Positions 1 to 6,461 are shown, counted from the stretch's first letter. The stretch is DNA of 12,845 bases from JBDRKN01 sp043813955 (GCA_043813955.1 JBDRKN010000038.1:1-12845); one strand, 5' to 3'. Notes: generated by a model not told the origin, from the letters alone. A program made the numbers and translations.

Positions 1-473
1 GCCTCACTCCTGTTAACTGAATTTTTTAATATAATCTGATGAGCTAGTTTTTTTGATCCAACCTGCTTGGCCATAATAAGGGATAGTTTTTTGAAATATG
101 CTTCATCCATTTGCACCTGACCGGCTAAAATAGGCTCAAAATCAGGCAAATGCAGCCTAAATTGTCTAAACCAGTGTCTGACTGTCTTTTCCGTAACATG
201 GCATAATTTTTGCGTTTGCAATACAGGCACTTTCTGCGTCCAGCACCAGAGCAGGGCCCAGAATGTGCGGAGTGATAATTTCATTTCAAATAGCCAAGTT
301 CCTGACAAAAGACTGAATGGTTTCCGGCATTTGCGGCAGCGATATCTGCCCTCAGAAACATAGACTTGCCTAGAACGGCAATGTGGACAAAACAGATTTT
401 TGCCAAAGATAATTTTCTTCAAATACTTTCTGATTTTGGCCTCAGATGGTATTTGGTTGAGAAGAGCAATCAT
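1..473 (-). CDS. IS1595/ISXO2-like transposase, N-terminal part (cut by window edge)
   Basis: The minus frame is open from ATG at 473 through base 1: 157 codons and no stop, so the gene continues outside the window. The first ~55 residues form a zinc ribbon (CPHC at 29-32, CRKC at 46-49). A basic helical region with a Trp-rich stretch follows (about 60-105, helix-turn-helix-like), then QMDEAYFKK near 121-129. There D123 fits the first catalytic Asp of the DDE domain in IS1595/ISXO2-type transposases, which cut and rejoin element ends. The remaining catalytic residues would lie off the edge. The gene starts 27 bp after the PBP stop on the same strand and has no visible Shine-Dalgarno; a hairpin abuts its ATG. 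G+C is higher than in its neighbours (53 of 120 bases at 181-300), fitting recent transfer. I could not define the element's terminal repeats, so family assignment rests on the zinc ribbon and the MDE motif. Confidence 0.82.
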   Translation of the reverse strand, partial: MIALLNQIPSEAKIRKYLKKIIFGKNLFCPHCRSRQVYVSEGRYRCRKCRKPFSLLSGTWLFEMKLSLRTFWALLWCWTQKVPVLQTQKLCHVTEKTVRHWFRQFRLHLPDFEPILAGQVQMDEAYFKKLSLIMAKQVGSKKLAHQIILKNSVNRSE

Positions 474-474
474 A

Positions 475-517
475 GAACAAGAGCTTAATTATTAATACTA
501 TTATTTTACTCTTGTTC
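475..517 (-). repeat. 9-bp inverted repeat between PBP stop and transposase start
   Basis: GAACAAGAG at 475-483 is the perfect reverse complement of CTCTTGTTC at 509-517, with a 25-nt spacer. One arm lies in the last PBP codons. The PBP stop is in the loop, and the transposase ATG follows the other arm after one base. No T-tract follows on the minus strand, so it is not a standard terminator. It could be an mRNA hairpin limiting transposase translation from readthrough transcripts, or part of the element's end. Confidence 0.5.
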
Positions 518-2630
518 CATGTTGTATAGTATACCCCCTTTCCTGGGGTATTTGCCAGTAATTAAGCATAAATTCAATAATATCATGGGCTAAGGGAATA
601 GTTGTAGAAGACGCATATTCATATCCTTTTGGATTTTCAAATTTGATTAATACAACAAATTTAGCATCAGTCACAGGAGCAAAAGCTAAAAAGGTATGGT
701 TATACTGTGTTTCTAAATAGCCTCGCTTGTCCTTGGCAGCGATTTGCCCTGTTCCGGTTTTGCCGGCTATGAAATATCCTGGAACCTGAGCGCCTTTTGA
801 ATGTCCATTTTCCACAACGCTGGCAAGCATTCCTGACAATACTGCGGCTGTGTGTTCAGAAATAACGCGCTGCAGCTTTTTTGGCTTGGTTGTCATTTTG
901 CTGCCGTCAGCATGGATAATTTCCTTGACCAGATAAGGCTTTACCATTTCACCGCCATTTGCAATAGCAGCATAAGCTGTGAGCATCTGCAAGGACGTGA
1001 CAGTAATTCCCTGGCCAAAAGATGCTACTGCTATATCAACTTCTTTTACTTTCTTGGCAGTCAAATTTTTGATATTCCCAGGGAATTCGCCGTCTAGCTC
1101 AATTCCGGTCTTTTCGCCAAAACCAAATTTTTTAACATAATCAGCAAATGTTTTTGCTTCAATTTGTTTGACAGCAAAAATAGCTCCAGTATTTAATGAC
1201 TCTTCCAATACCTTAGTCATGGTAACAGTGCCTAATGCTCCGTCTTTATCAAAAAAAGCATTCTTGATAGGCTTGGGCCATCCCTTAATCATAATCTGGC
1301 CTTCATCATAATACGTGGTAGTTGGACCTACTTTATTCTGATCCATGGCAGCTGCCATGGTCATGGCTTTAAAAACAGATCCTGGCTCATATTGGTCAAA
1401 TAGAACAGGGTTATTATATATATCAACATTTTCTACATCATTGTAGTTATTAGGGTCATAGTCAGGATATGAACACATTACAATAATGGCTCCAGTCTGC
1501 GGATCCATTACTATGACGCTTCCGCTGTCAGCGGCATAATGCTCTGCTAATTCATTAAGGCGATTGCAGGCATAAAACTGGGCAGGCCGCTCAATAGTTA
1601 GGACAAGATCATCACCGTCCATTTTTTCCTCATACTCCCTCTTGCTTATAATCATCAATCCTGCAGCTCCCCTTTCTCCGCTGATTGATCCGTATTGTCC
1701 AAATAATTCTTCATCAAAAAAACCTTCTAAGCCATACTGGCCATGGCGTCCGTATTGCCCATTTCGCACGTCTTTTTCATAGGTAGTAAATCCTAGAATA
1801 TGGGAGCCAATATTATTTTCTAAATAATAGCGGTAGCTTTCTGTTAAATATCCGATTCCTTTAAAATCTAAAAGTTCAAATTTTTCTTTTTGAGTTAAAT
1901 ATACTTTGTTATTTTTAAATTCTAAATTATCTAAATTAATATTGCTGTCTTCCCAGTCATTGCTAATCAATGCTAAGTGAAACTGCTTGGCTAATTCTGA
2001 CTCGACTTTCTTTTCTAAAGGCTCATATGGATCATTCCATTTATCAAAAGTTTTTAAATAATCTTCAATAATAGCTTTTTTGCGGTCTTCAATCATTTGT
2101 TCGCGCTTTAATTCTTTTAGTTCAAGATATGTCGGGTCTTTTAAAAACAGCTTATGCTGCTGTCTTACTTCAGATTCTTTAAGAGGTTTTTTGTCTTCTG
2201 GAAAGCTTTGTATAAAATTGAGTTCTTTTTGCAAACGTTCTTGAGCTTGAAGCTCTAATAATTTTTCCACCTCTTCTCTTACTGCTTCTTTTTTAAAAAA
2301 TGAATATAATGTTTCAGCTATGCGTTCAGGCTCTTCTATGTCTTTTGGAACAGCATAAATCTGTATAAAGTATTTGTTTGTAGCAATTGGGTAAAGAGAG
2401 CCGTCCTGGTCTTGAATAAATATCTTGCCTCGTTCAGGCTCAATCTCTGCATAAAGCTCATGCTGGCTAGAGGCAACATTTAAATAATAGTCATGATTCT
2501 TTATTTGAATAAAGAATAATTTGATTATTAAACTTATTATTAACAAAAAAATAATCGCTAAGACAAAATTAAGGCGATTATTAGTGCTAGCAATAGCTTT
2601 TGTTGTTTTTGCAGTCCTTGACCAAGCCAT
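501..2630 (-). CDS. ftsI: class B penicillin-binding protein (FtsI/PBP2-type transpeptidase)
   Basis: This is a septal peptidoglycan DD-transpeptidase of 709 residues, anchored by one N-terminal membrane helix (about 20-42) with the rest outside the membrane. The active-site motifs are complete: S418-V-F-K421 (SxxK, nucleophile), S479-L-N481 (SxN) and K624-T-G626 (KTG). The pedestal/dimerisation domain covers about 60-330 and contains a long Lys/Glu-rich, probably helical insertion at about 112-225. GQYG occurs three times (291-294, 297-300, 311-314) around the usual GLEGFFDE segment. There are no PASTA domains, and it is longer than many FtsI proteins because of the pedestal insertion. The start is 8 bp after the ftsL stop; no Shine-Dalgarno is visible, so translational coupling is likely. 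Its place after mraZ-rsmH-ftsL supports FtsI, though motifs alone do not separate FtsI from elongation PBP2. Confidence 0.93.
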   Translation of the reverse strand: MAWSRTAKTTKAIASTNNRLNFVLAIIFLLIISLIIKLFFIQIKNHDYYLNVASSQHELYAEIEPERGKIFIQDQDGSLYPIATNKYFIQIYAVPKDIEEPERIAETLYSFFKKEAVREEVEKLLELQAQERLQKELNFIQSFPEDKKPLKESEVRQQHKLFLKDPTYLELKELKREQMIEDRKKAIIEDYLKTFDKWNDPYEPLEKKVESELAKQFHLALISNDWEDSNINLDNLEFKNNKVYLTQKEKFELLDFKGIGYLTESYRYYLENNIGSHILGFTTYEKDVRNGQYGRHGQYGLEGFFDEELFGQYGSISGERGAAGLMIISKREYEEKMDGDDLVLTIERPAQFYACNRLNELAEHYAADSGSVIVMDPQTGAIIVMCSYPDYDPNNYNDVENVDIYNNPVLFDQYEPGSVFKAMTMAAAMDQNKVGPTTTYYDEGQIMIKGWPKPIKNAFFDKDGALGTVTMTKVLEESLNTGAIFAVKQIEAKTFADYVKKFGFGEKTGIELDGEFPGNIKNLTAKKVKEVDIAVASFGQGITVTSLQMLTAYAAIANGGEMVKPYLVKEIIHADGSKMTTKPKKLQRVISEHTAAVLSGMLASVVENGHSKGAQVPGYFIAGKTGTGQIAAKDKRGYLETQYNHTFLAFAPVTDAKFVVLIKFENPKGYEYASSTTIPLAHDIIEFMLNYWQIPQERGYTIQHGTRVK

Positions 2631-2638
2631 AGGCAGAA

Positions 2639-2971
2639 TTATTTTTTAGCAACAACAGGAGTCTCTATGCTTACATATTTGATGTTATTAGCTGATACTA
2701 GCTCAAGCTCATTTACACGTTCGCTTAATTGGTTATATGAGCTTAAAGATGTAGTTTTGATTTCCAAATTGACATTTTCTTCATGCAGCTGGCTAGTTTC
2801 TGCCTTAAGATCCCTTATGGCAAAGCCCTTTACTGCCAAGCTATTAGTGCCTGTTAAGTAATATACAAAGCTGGCAATAACTAAAATTAGCAGTATTTTG
2901 TTAAATAAACGCATGTTAACCCTTATCTCGCGTTTTGATTTAATTTGATTTAATGTTTCAATTTGTTCCAT
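2639..2971 (-). CDS. ftsL: FtsL-like bitopic division protein
   Basis: A 110-residue protein with a short basic cytoplasmic tail (1-24), one membrane helix (about 24-42) and an extracytoplasmic coiled coil (about 52-95, rich in Leu, Glu, Ser and Asn). This is the FtsL/DivIC architecture. In the divisome FtsL joins its partner coiled-coil protein and activates FtsWI. Sequence conservation in the family is weak, so the call rests on topology, size and the slot between rsmH and the PBP gene. The start at 2971 overlaps the rsmH end by 14 bp. An internal ATG at 2914 has a better ribosome site (AAGG, 7 nt upstream) and would give 91 residues starting just before the membrane helix. I keep the longer form because FtsL proteins normally have a basic cytoplasmic tail, but the start is uncertain. 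Confidence 0.8.
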   Translation of the reverse strand: MEQIETLNQIKSKREIRVNMRLFNKILLILVIASFVYYLTGTNSLAVKGFAIRDLKAETSQLHEENVNLEIKTTSLSSYNQLSERVNELELVSANNIKYVSIETPVVAKK

Positions 2972-3905
2972 ATTTTATTTTCTCTGCTACCCTTAGCTTG
3001 GCGCTGCGGGCCCGCGGATTACTTTTAATTTCTATTTGTTTTGGCTTAATTATTTTTTTAGTTAATATTTTAAGTTTTGCTTTATGATAGCATTGGCATG
3101 TTGGAAGTTCTGGAGGACAAATGCAGTCTTTTGATTCTTGTTTGAAAAAGTTTTTAACAATTCTGTCTTCTAAGCTGTGAAAAGATAGGACTGCTATCCT
3201 GCCACCTGTCTTAAGGGCTTCTAATGCCTGCGGAAGAACTGCTTTTAGATTTTCCAGCTCTTGGTTGGTTTCAATGCGCAGGGCCTGGAATGTTCTGGTT
3301 GCAAAATGAATTTTACCTTGCTTATACTTCCCTGGAACTGCTTTGGCAATTATATCTACAAGCTGTTTAGTAGTAATAATGCGCTGTTTTTTTCTGCTTT
3401 GGACAATAGCTTTAGCAATGCTTCTGGCATAGCGCTCTTCCCCGTATTTTTTTATAACCTCCTCTAATTCTCTTGCAGAATACTTGTTAACAATAGTTTG
3501 AGTATTTACTCTTGGATTTCCAAAACTCATGTCTATATCTGCATCTGTTTGAAAGGAAAAGCCTCTTTCAGGATCATCAAGCTGCGCTGATGACATCCCA
3601 AGGTCTAAGACAATGGCATTAACTTTTGTTTTTAAATGTTTATCTATGATTTCTTTTAAATTTGCAAAATTGTCATGAACTAAGATTATATTGCCCAGAC
3701 CATGCTCCTTGATTAACGCCTTAGCATGGTCAAGGGCTAATTTATCTAAATCAATGGCTATTACATTGCCTTTAGTGCCAACTTTTTGGGATAGTTTTAA
3801 GGTATAGCCTCCTCCTCCCAAGGTACAGTCAATAGCTTTGTTGCCTGGCTTAATCTGCAGATAATCCATTATTTGTTCCAGCATTACTGGTTTATGTTCG
3901 GTCAT
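2958..3905 (-). CDS. rsmH: 16S rRNA (cytosine(1402)-N4)-methyltransferase RsmH
   Basis: This SAM-dependent enzyme (MraW) methylates N4 of C1402 in the 16S rRNA decoding centre. At 315 residues it is full length. Family motifs run in order: HKPVMLEQ near the N-terminus, the SAM-binding DCTLGGGGYT (26-35), DLGMSSAQLD (101-110), RTFQALRIETNQEL (204-217), SFHSLEDRIVKNFF (241-254), a Cys cluster CICPPELPTCQC (261-272) and the C-terminal NPRARSAKLR (296-305). The segment usually written LDMRM reads IDMSF here. Its ATG overlaps the mraZ stop (ATGA, 3902-3905), so translation is probably coupled to mraZ. It belongs to the mraZ-led operon. Confidence 0.97.
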   Translation of the reverse strand: MTEHKPVMLEQIMDYLQIKPGNKAIDCTLGGGGYTLKLSQKVGTKGNVIAIDLDKLALDHAKALIKEHGLGNIILVHDNFANLKEIIDKHLKTKVNAIVLDLGMSSAQLDDPERGFSFQTDADIDMSFGNPRVNTQTIVNKYSARELEEVIKKYGEERYARSIAKAIVQSRKKQRIITTKQLVDIIAKAVPGKYKQGKIHFATRTFQALRIETNQELENLKAVLPQALEALKTGGRIAVLSFHSLEDRIVKNFFKQESKDCICPPELPTCQCYHKAKLKILTKKIIKPKQIEIKSNPRARSAKLRVAEKIKYGTN

Positions 3906-4330
3906 ACTATGTTGTCTAAAGCTTCAGCTATGGCGTTGCTCTCTTTTTCAGTGCTCTGCTTATACTTTTCCCAAGCTGTCTGATTCCATATTTCCAAACG
4001 GTCATATAACCCAGCTATAATAACTTTGTTTTTTAATTCAGCAAATATTCTTAAATATTCTGGCAATGTAATCCTGCCCTGCTTGTCAAATCCTACTTCC
4101 ATTGCTCCAGCTAAAAAATGCCTGGCCATTGCTCGGTCATTAGCTTTGTTAAAAGGAAGACGAGACATTTTTTCTGCCATTCTGTTCCATTGCTGTTTAG
4201 TGTATAGAAAAAGACAGTTATCCAAACCTTTGGTAACAATACAGCCCTTTTTTAAAAGTGCTCTAAACTTAAATGGTATAGCCAGTCTCCCTTTCTGGTC
4301 TATGCTGTGTTTGTATTCTCCTATAAACAT
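3902..4330 (-). CDS. mraZ: MraZ transcriptional regulator of the division cluster
   Basis: MraZ is a ring-forming DNA-binding protein with two SpoVT/AbrB-like half-domains that controls its own dcw operon. Both signature motifs are visible in the 142 residues: DQKGRLAIP (11-19) and DKQGRITLP (82-90). Length is normal for the family. The gene is first in the operon, behind a consensus-like promoter, and the leader carries 10/21-bp-spaced GTGGKG boxes fitting autoregulation. A ribosome site AGAGGTG lies 10 nt before the ATG and doubles as the last box. The stop is TGA and overlaps the rsmH start. Confidence 0.97.
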   Translation of the reverse strand: MFIGEYKHSIDQKGRLAIPFKFRALLKKGCIVTKGLDNCLFLYTKQQWNRMAEKMSRLPFNKANDRAMARHFLAGAMEVGFDKQGRITLPEYLRIFAELKNKVIIAGLYDRLEIWNQTAWEKYKQSTEKESNAIAEALDNIV

Positions 4331-4340
4331 AAGTAAAATT

Positions 4341-4387
4341 CACCTCTTATCCCCACCTATCACCACTCTGATTATAGTATACACCAC
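4341..4387 (-). promoter_or_regulatory. candidate MraZ operator: four phased GTGGKG-type boxes
   Basis: On the minus strand the boxes are GTGGTG (4387-4382), GTGGTG (4366-4361), GTGGGG (4356-4351) and GAGGTG (4346-4341), with start-to-start spacings of 21, 10 and 10 bp, on one face of the helix. Known MraZ operators are direct repeats of a G-rich core (TGGGN in E. coli) at 10-bp intervals upstream of mraZ. The first box lies in the promoter spacer and the last overlaps the ribosome site. The sites are seen; binding by MraZ is inferred. Confidence 0.75.
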
Positions 4388-4404
4388 TATTATCCTCGGG
4401 TCAA
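4376..4404 (-). promoter_or_regulatory. sigma70-type promoter of the mraZ operon
   Basis: On the minus strand, TTGACC (4404-4399) and TATACT (4381-4376) are separated by exactly 17 bp. The predicted transcript has a leader of roughly 40 nt before the mraZ ATG, containing the operator boxes. AT-rich sequence upstream, including a 6-bp inverted repeat at 4417-4433, may act as an UP element. Confidence 0.8.
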
Positions 4405-4416
4405 CTATAAAAGAGA

Positions 4417-4433
4417 ATTAAATATTGTTTAAT
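4417..4433. repeat. AT-only inverted repeat upstream of the mraZ -35 box
   Basis: ATTAAA (4417-4422) and TTTAAT (4428-4433) flank a 5-nt centre, about 12 bp upstream of the mraZ -35 box. It could be a regulator site or part of an UP element. In AT-rich DNA it may also arise by chance. Confidence 0.25.
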
Positions 4434-4450
4434 ATAAGGAGAAAAATACA

Positions 4451-4477
4451 ATTAAAAATCACTGCTTGCGCAGTGAT
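4451..4477 (-). terminator. rho-independent terminator after the small coiled-coil gene
   Basis: An 8-bp perfect stem, ATCACTGC (4458-4465) with GCAGTGAT (4470-4477), has a 4-nt loop. On the minus strand it is followed by TTTTTAAT. It lies 60 bp past the stop at 4537 and insulates the mraZ promoter from upstream transcription. Confidence 0.8.
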
Positions 4478-4493
4478 GAAAAAATAGTATTAT

Positions 4494-4502
4494 TTATCCA
4501 CA
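4494..4502 (+). other. perfect DnaA-box match (isolated)
   Basis: TTATCCACA is identical to the E. coli DnaA box consensus, in the gene-free stretch 4331-4536. A near match, TTATCCCCA, lies at 4348-4356 but overlaps a candidate MraZ box. There is no cluster of boxes and no dnaA or dnaN nearby, so this is not an origin by itself. It may be a DnaA regulatory site or chance. Confidence 0.3.
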
Positions 4503-4536
4503 GTTGTTTTTTATAATAAAATTTGAATAAACAGAT

Positions 4537-4794
4537 TTAAGAATTAGAATAAGGATTAAGATTAAGATGTTTTTCAGTCTTGCCTATTCTTGTTTCAAAT
4601 CTATCATGAGCAGCCAAATTATAAACAAAAGAATGTTCAATATTGTTTAACTTTTTAACCATACAATCAAGAACGTCAAAAATATTATTTTTAAATTCAT
4701 TAAATTCTTTTCTTAATTCTTTTACTTCTTCTTTTAATTCATTAAATTCATCCTTGGTTGCAAGTTTATTAAATTGTTCTGGAGTTAGGGTCAT
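4537..4794 (-). CDS. small coiled-coil protein of unknown function
   Basis: An 85-residue protein beginning MTLTPEQFNKLATKDEF. It is mostly charged helix, with KEEVKELRKEFNEFKNN-type heptads at about 20-40, and ends with a NLAAHDRFETRIGKTEKHL-like segment. I recognise this layout (LTPEQF...ATKDE...coiled coil...AAHDRFE) as a recurring small hypothetical protein of Patescibacteria, from memory only. There are no membrane segments and no catalytic motif; it is probably a cytoplasmic, self-associating helical protein. A TTG at 4815 in the same frame is rejected as start because it lies only 3 nt beyond the -10 box. The ATG at 4794 overlaps the stop of a six-codon mini-ORF (ATGA). The gene has its own promoter and terminator. 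Confidence 0.8.
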   Translation of the reverse strand: MTLTPEQFNKLATKDEFNELKEEVKELRKEFNEFKNNIFDVLDCMVKKLNNIEHSFVYNLAAHDRFETRIGKTEKHLNLNPYSNS

Positions 4795-4811
4795 AATTTT
4801 AAATCTTTCAT
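4791..4811 (-). CDS. six-codon upstream mini-ORF (MKDLKL) coupled to the coiled-coil gene
   Basis: The ATG at 4811-4809 begins 7 nt after the -10 hexamer, close to the expected transcription start, so the message would begin at or beside it. It reads M-K-D-L-K-L-stop, and its TGA (4793-4791) shares bases with the ATG of the next gene (4794-4792). The next gene has only a weak purine run ahead of it, so leaderless initiation on the mini-ORF followed by reinitiation is a plausible way to translate it. The geometry is seen; translation is inferred. Confidence 0.35.
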   Translation of the reverse strand: MKDLKL

Positions 4812-4818
4812 ACAAAGT

Positions 4819-4847
4819 ATTATAGCATAAAGATAAGTTCCAAACAA
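4819..4847 (-). promoter_or_regulatory. extended -10 promoter of the small coiled-coil gene
   Basis: TTGTTT (4847-4842), a 17-bp spacer ending in TGC, and TATAAT (4824-4819) on the minus strand. It lies in the 65-bp gap after the tsaB-like stop. The predicted start is around 4812-4811. Confidence 0.75.
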
Positions 4848-4859
4848 GTAATTTGTATA

Positions 4860-5231
4860 CTAAGATGCTGATTTTTTTGGAATAGTTATCATAACTTCCT
4901 TTTCATATTCAGGCCGGACTAATTTAATATGCTTCTTACTTATACTTTTGCCATTAATATCTTCAACAGGAATTTGCAAGGCATAAGCTAATGCATTGGC
5001 TGTTGCAATTCCAATGCGCAAAGAAGTAAAGCTGCCTTTGTTATTTTCTACAACAATTTTGCTAACATCAGATAATTTTAGTTTATGTTTTAACAATAGC
5101 TTATTTAATTCAGGCAATAGCTTTTCAGCCTGATTGCGATTAACCTTAATTGATTTTTTAATTTTAAAACCATTGTCCTCTATTTTAAGGATCATATTGT
5201 CTTTATCAGTTGTGTCTATAAATAATTCCAT
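4860..5231 (-). CDS. tsaB: half-length TsaB-like protein (t6A tRNA modification)
   Basis: TsaB is the scaffold partner of TsaD in threonylcarbamoyladenosine (t6A37) synthesis on ANN-decoding tRNAs. The 123-residue protein begins ELFIDTTDKDN, matching the family's IDTS strand. At about 66-86 it carries NKGSFTSLRIGIATANALAY, the TsaB signature (GxGSFTxLRIG). Usual TsaB proteins are about 220-240 residues, so only the N-terminal ASKHA-like lobe is present; the end (ITIPKKSAS, then TAG) looks natural rather than broken. The ATG at 5231 is preferred over an in-frame TTG at 5237, because a -10 box ends at 5238 and the transcript should begin at the ATG. The promoter is its own, tucked against the upstream terminator. 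A related ASKHA-fold protein of other function is possible. Confidence 0.72.
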   Translation of the reverse strand: MELFIDTTDKDNMILKIEDNGFKIKKSIKVNRNQAEKLLPELNKLLLKHKLKLSDVSKIVVENNKGSFTSLRIGIATANALAYALQIPVEDINGKSISKKHIKLVRPEYEKEVMITIPKKSAS

Positions 5232-5237
5232 GTCCAA

Positions 5238-5266
5238 AATTTAGCATTAAATAATGATTTTGTAAA
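5238..5266 (-). promoter_or_regulatory. extended -10 promoter, leaderless geometry, of the tsaB-like gene
   Basis: TTTACA (5266-5261), a 17-bp spacer ending in TGC, and TAAATT (5243-5238), followed by exactly 6 nt and the ATG at 5231. No Shine-Dalgarno can fit. The -35 box merges with the T-tract of the preceding terminator. Confidence 0.65.
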
Positions 5267-5301
5267 TAAAAGAGCCCCTTTGCTGTTTTAGCAAGGGGGC
5301 T
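5264..5301 (-). terminator. rho-independent terminator of the envelope operon
   Basis: A 12-bp GC-rich stem (5273-5284 with 5290-5301, one C-A mismatch) has a 5-nt loop and is followed on the minus strand by CTTTTATTT. It lies directly after the lipoprotein stop at 5310. Confidence 0.9.
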
Positions 5302-5309
5302 GTAAAGGA

Positions 5310-6461
5310 CTATCCTTTGTATTTTGAAATTTGACCGCTACTATATATGATTACATGAATGTCTGGACCTACATAGTATATGCAGTATTTCATGTGATCA
5401 AAGTTAGTATTGGAGAAATCAGGACTTTGTTTGCTGCCTTCATACCATCCAGAGAATCCAAATGACAAATCCATTACAGGGCGCAATTCAATTTCAATAT
5501 ATCCCCATCCTTGATGATGGTCGTCAAATTGCAATCCATTGCTTTTGTCATAAAGCACCCAGGCAGATTCTGGCCCATGGAAATTTCCATATATATACTC
5601 CTTTTCTCTCTTGCTTTTTACCATGTCAAAATTTGCATAAATCCTTATTGTCTTAGCAGTATGATTAAATGCAAACCTAACATAATCATCGCCAAAGTCA
5701 GCGCCTTCTGGATAGACCTTGGTAATCACTTCAATAGTGACGCTTGTTGATTGCCTTTTGTCTAAATTGTCAGTAACAGTAAGGGTAATGATTTTTTTGC
5801 CAGCAATCATATAGGCATGATTGGCTTTAACCCCATGTTTAATAGCGCCATCGCCAAAGTTCCATTCCCAGTCAATAATTGTTGACATTGGATTAATACT
5901 GCCGCTTGACATAGACCCGTCTACATAAATATTTCCTCCAGTGTTGACTTTGTCGCTTGAAACCCATATAACAGCTTCTAATATAGACAATTTTTTAATA
6001 TCAATTGGCGATATTTTACCGTCTCTAAAAGTAATTCCTATCATTTGCTCTCCAGCAATATCATATTCACTATTATCTTGGACCCTGTTCCATACTTGGG
6101 ACCATGCCCATTCCAGCTTTTTGTCTGCATTAAGGCGATATCTGCCAATTCCTTCTATAAAGATATCTTTATTAGCAAAGTCACCTTCAAATACGTAAAA
6201 ACCGTCAAGAGTTGGCAAAAGGCTTCGCAATTCCAGTTCTCCTAATATTTTAATCTTAGGCCCGCGTCCATAACCGTCTACGCCAGATTCCCATGCAGGG
6301 AACTTTAACTTATAATGATAGGTTCCATCTTGATTCTGGACAGATTCCAAGCGTTCAAGCTCCCACAGATCTGGTTCATTAAAACCAGGATTAATTCCCA
6401 TATCTTTAACACAGCCAGCAGCAGCAATCAGTATAATCAAAAAGACAAATCTTTTTATCAT
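5310..6461 (-). CDS. secreted lipoprotein with a PKD domain
   Basis: 383 residues counted from the ATG at 6461. The N-terminus is a lipoprotein signal peptide: MIKR, a hydrophobic run, then lipobox AAAGC with lipidated C17. Residues about 160-247 form a PKD (Ig-like) domain with its hallmark WNFGDG (200-205), a preceding VDGSMSSGS loop and a final strand ITLTVTDN. The N-terminal ~150 residues are a Trp/Gly-rich beta region. The C-terminal ~130 residues also look like a beta-sandwich (RIYANFDM, GWGYIEIEL, FGFSGWYEGS); I do not recognise either. It probably sits at the cell surface and mediates binding. The start is set by GGAG 6 nt before the ATG; an in-frame TTG at 6473 overlaps that site and is rejected. 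It is last in a three-gene operon, 26 bp after the GT4 gene. Confidence 0.85.
   Translation of the reverse strand: MIKRFVFLIILIAAAGCVKDMGINPGFNEPDLWELERLESVQNQDGTYHYKLKFPAWESGVDGYGRGPKIKILGELELRSLLPTLDGFYVFEGDFANKDIFIEGIGRYRLNADKKLEWAWSQVWNRVQDNSEYDIAGEQMIGITFRDGKISPIDIKKLSILEAVIWVSSDKVNTGGNIYVDGSMSSGSINPMSTIIDWEWNFGDGAIKHGVKANHAYMIAGKKIITLTVTDNLDKRQSTSVTIEVITKVYPEGADFGDDYVRFAFNHTAKTIRIYANFDMVKSKREKEYIYGNFHGPESAWVLYDKSNGLQFDDHHQGWGYIEIELRPVMDLSFGFSGWYEGSKQSPDFSNTNFDHMKYCIYYVGPDIHVIIYSSGQISKYKG

Noticed and set aside
525..534. TATAGTATAC shared with the mraZ promoter (4374-4383), as a dispersed repeat or transposase promoter
   Set aside because: Only ten bases agree, the sequence is AT-rich and self-complementary, and no convincing -35 box stands at the right distance at 525-534.
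531..551. 7-bp inverted repeat ATACCCC / GGGGTAT with a 7-nt loop, as a terminator or IS end
   Set aside because: It lies within the PBP coding sequence, has no following T-tract on the minus strand, and no partner end is in the window to prove a terminal repeat.
3902..3905. Possible UGA recoding to glycine, as in some Patescibacteria
   Set aside because: TGA ends mraZ exactly at the rsmH start and also ends the 153-residue gene after a complete domain, so UGA behaves as a stop.
4026..4421. 131-codon plus-strand open frame opposite mraZ
   Set aside because: It is an antisense shadow of mraZ and its promoter; the product has no recognisable features and no ribosome site.
4331..4536. Replication origin suggested by the DnaA box, AT-rich stretches and hairpin
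   Set aside because: There is only one good box and no dnaA, dnaN or box cluster; the hairpin is a terminator and the AT-rich part belongs to the mraZ promoter.
4795..4815. TTG start at 4815 extending the coiled-coil gene by 7 residues
   Set aside because: It would begin 3 nt after the -10 box, before the expected transcription start. The ATG at 4794 starts the conserved-looking MTLTPEQF.
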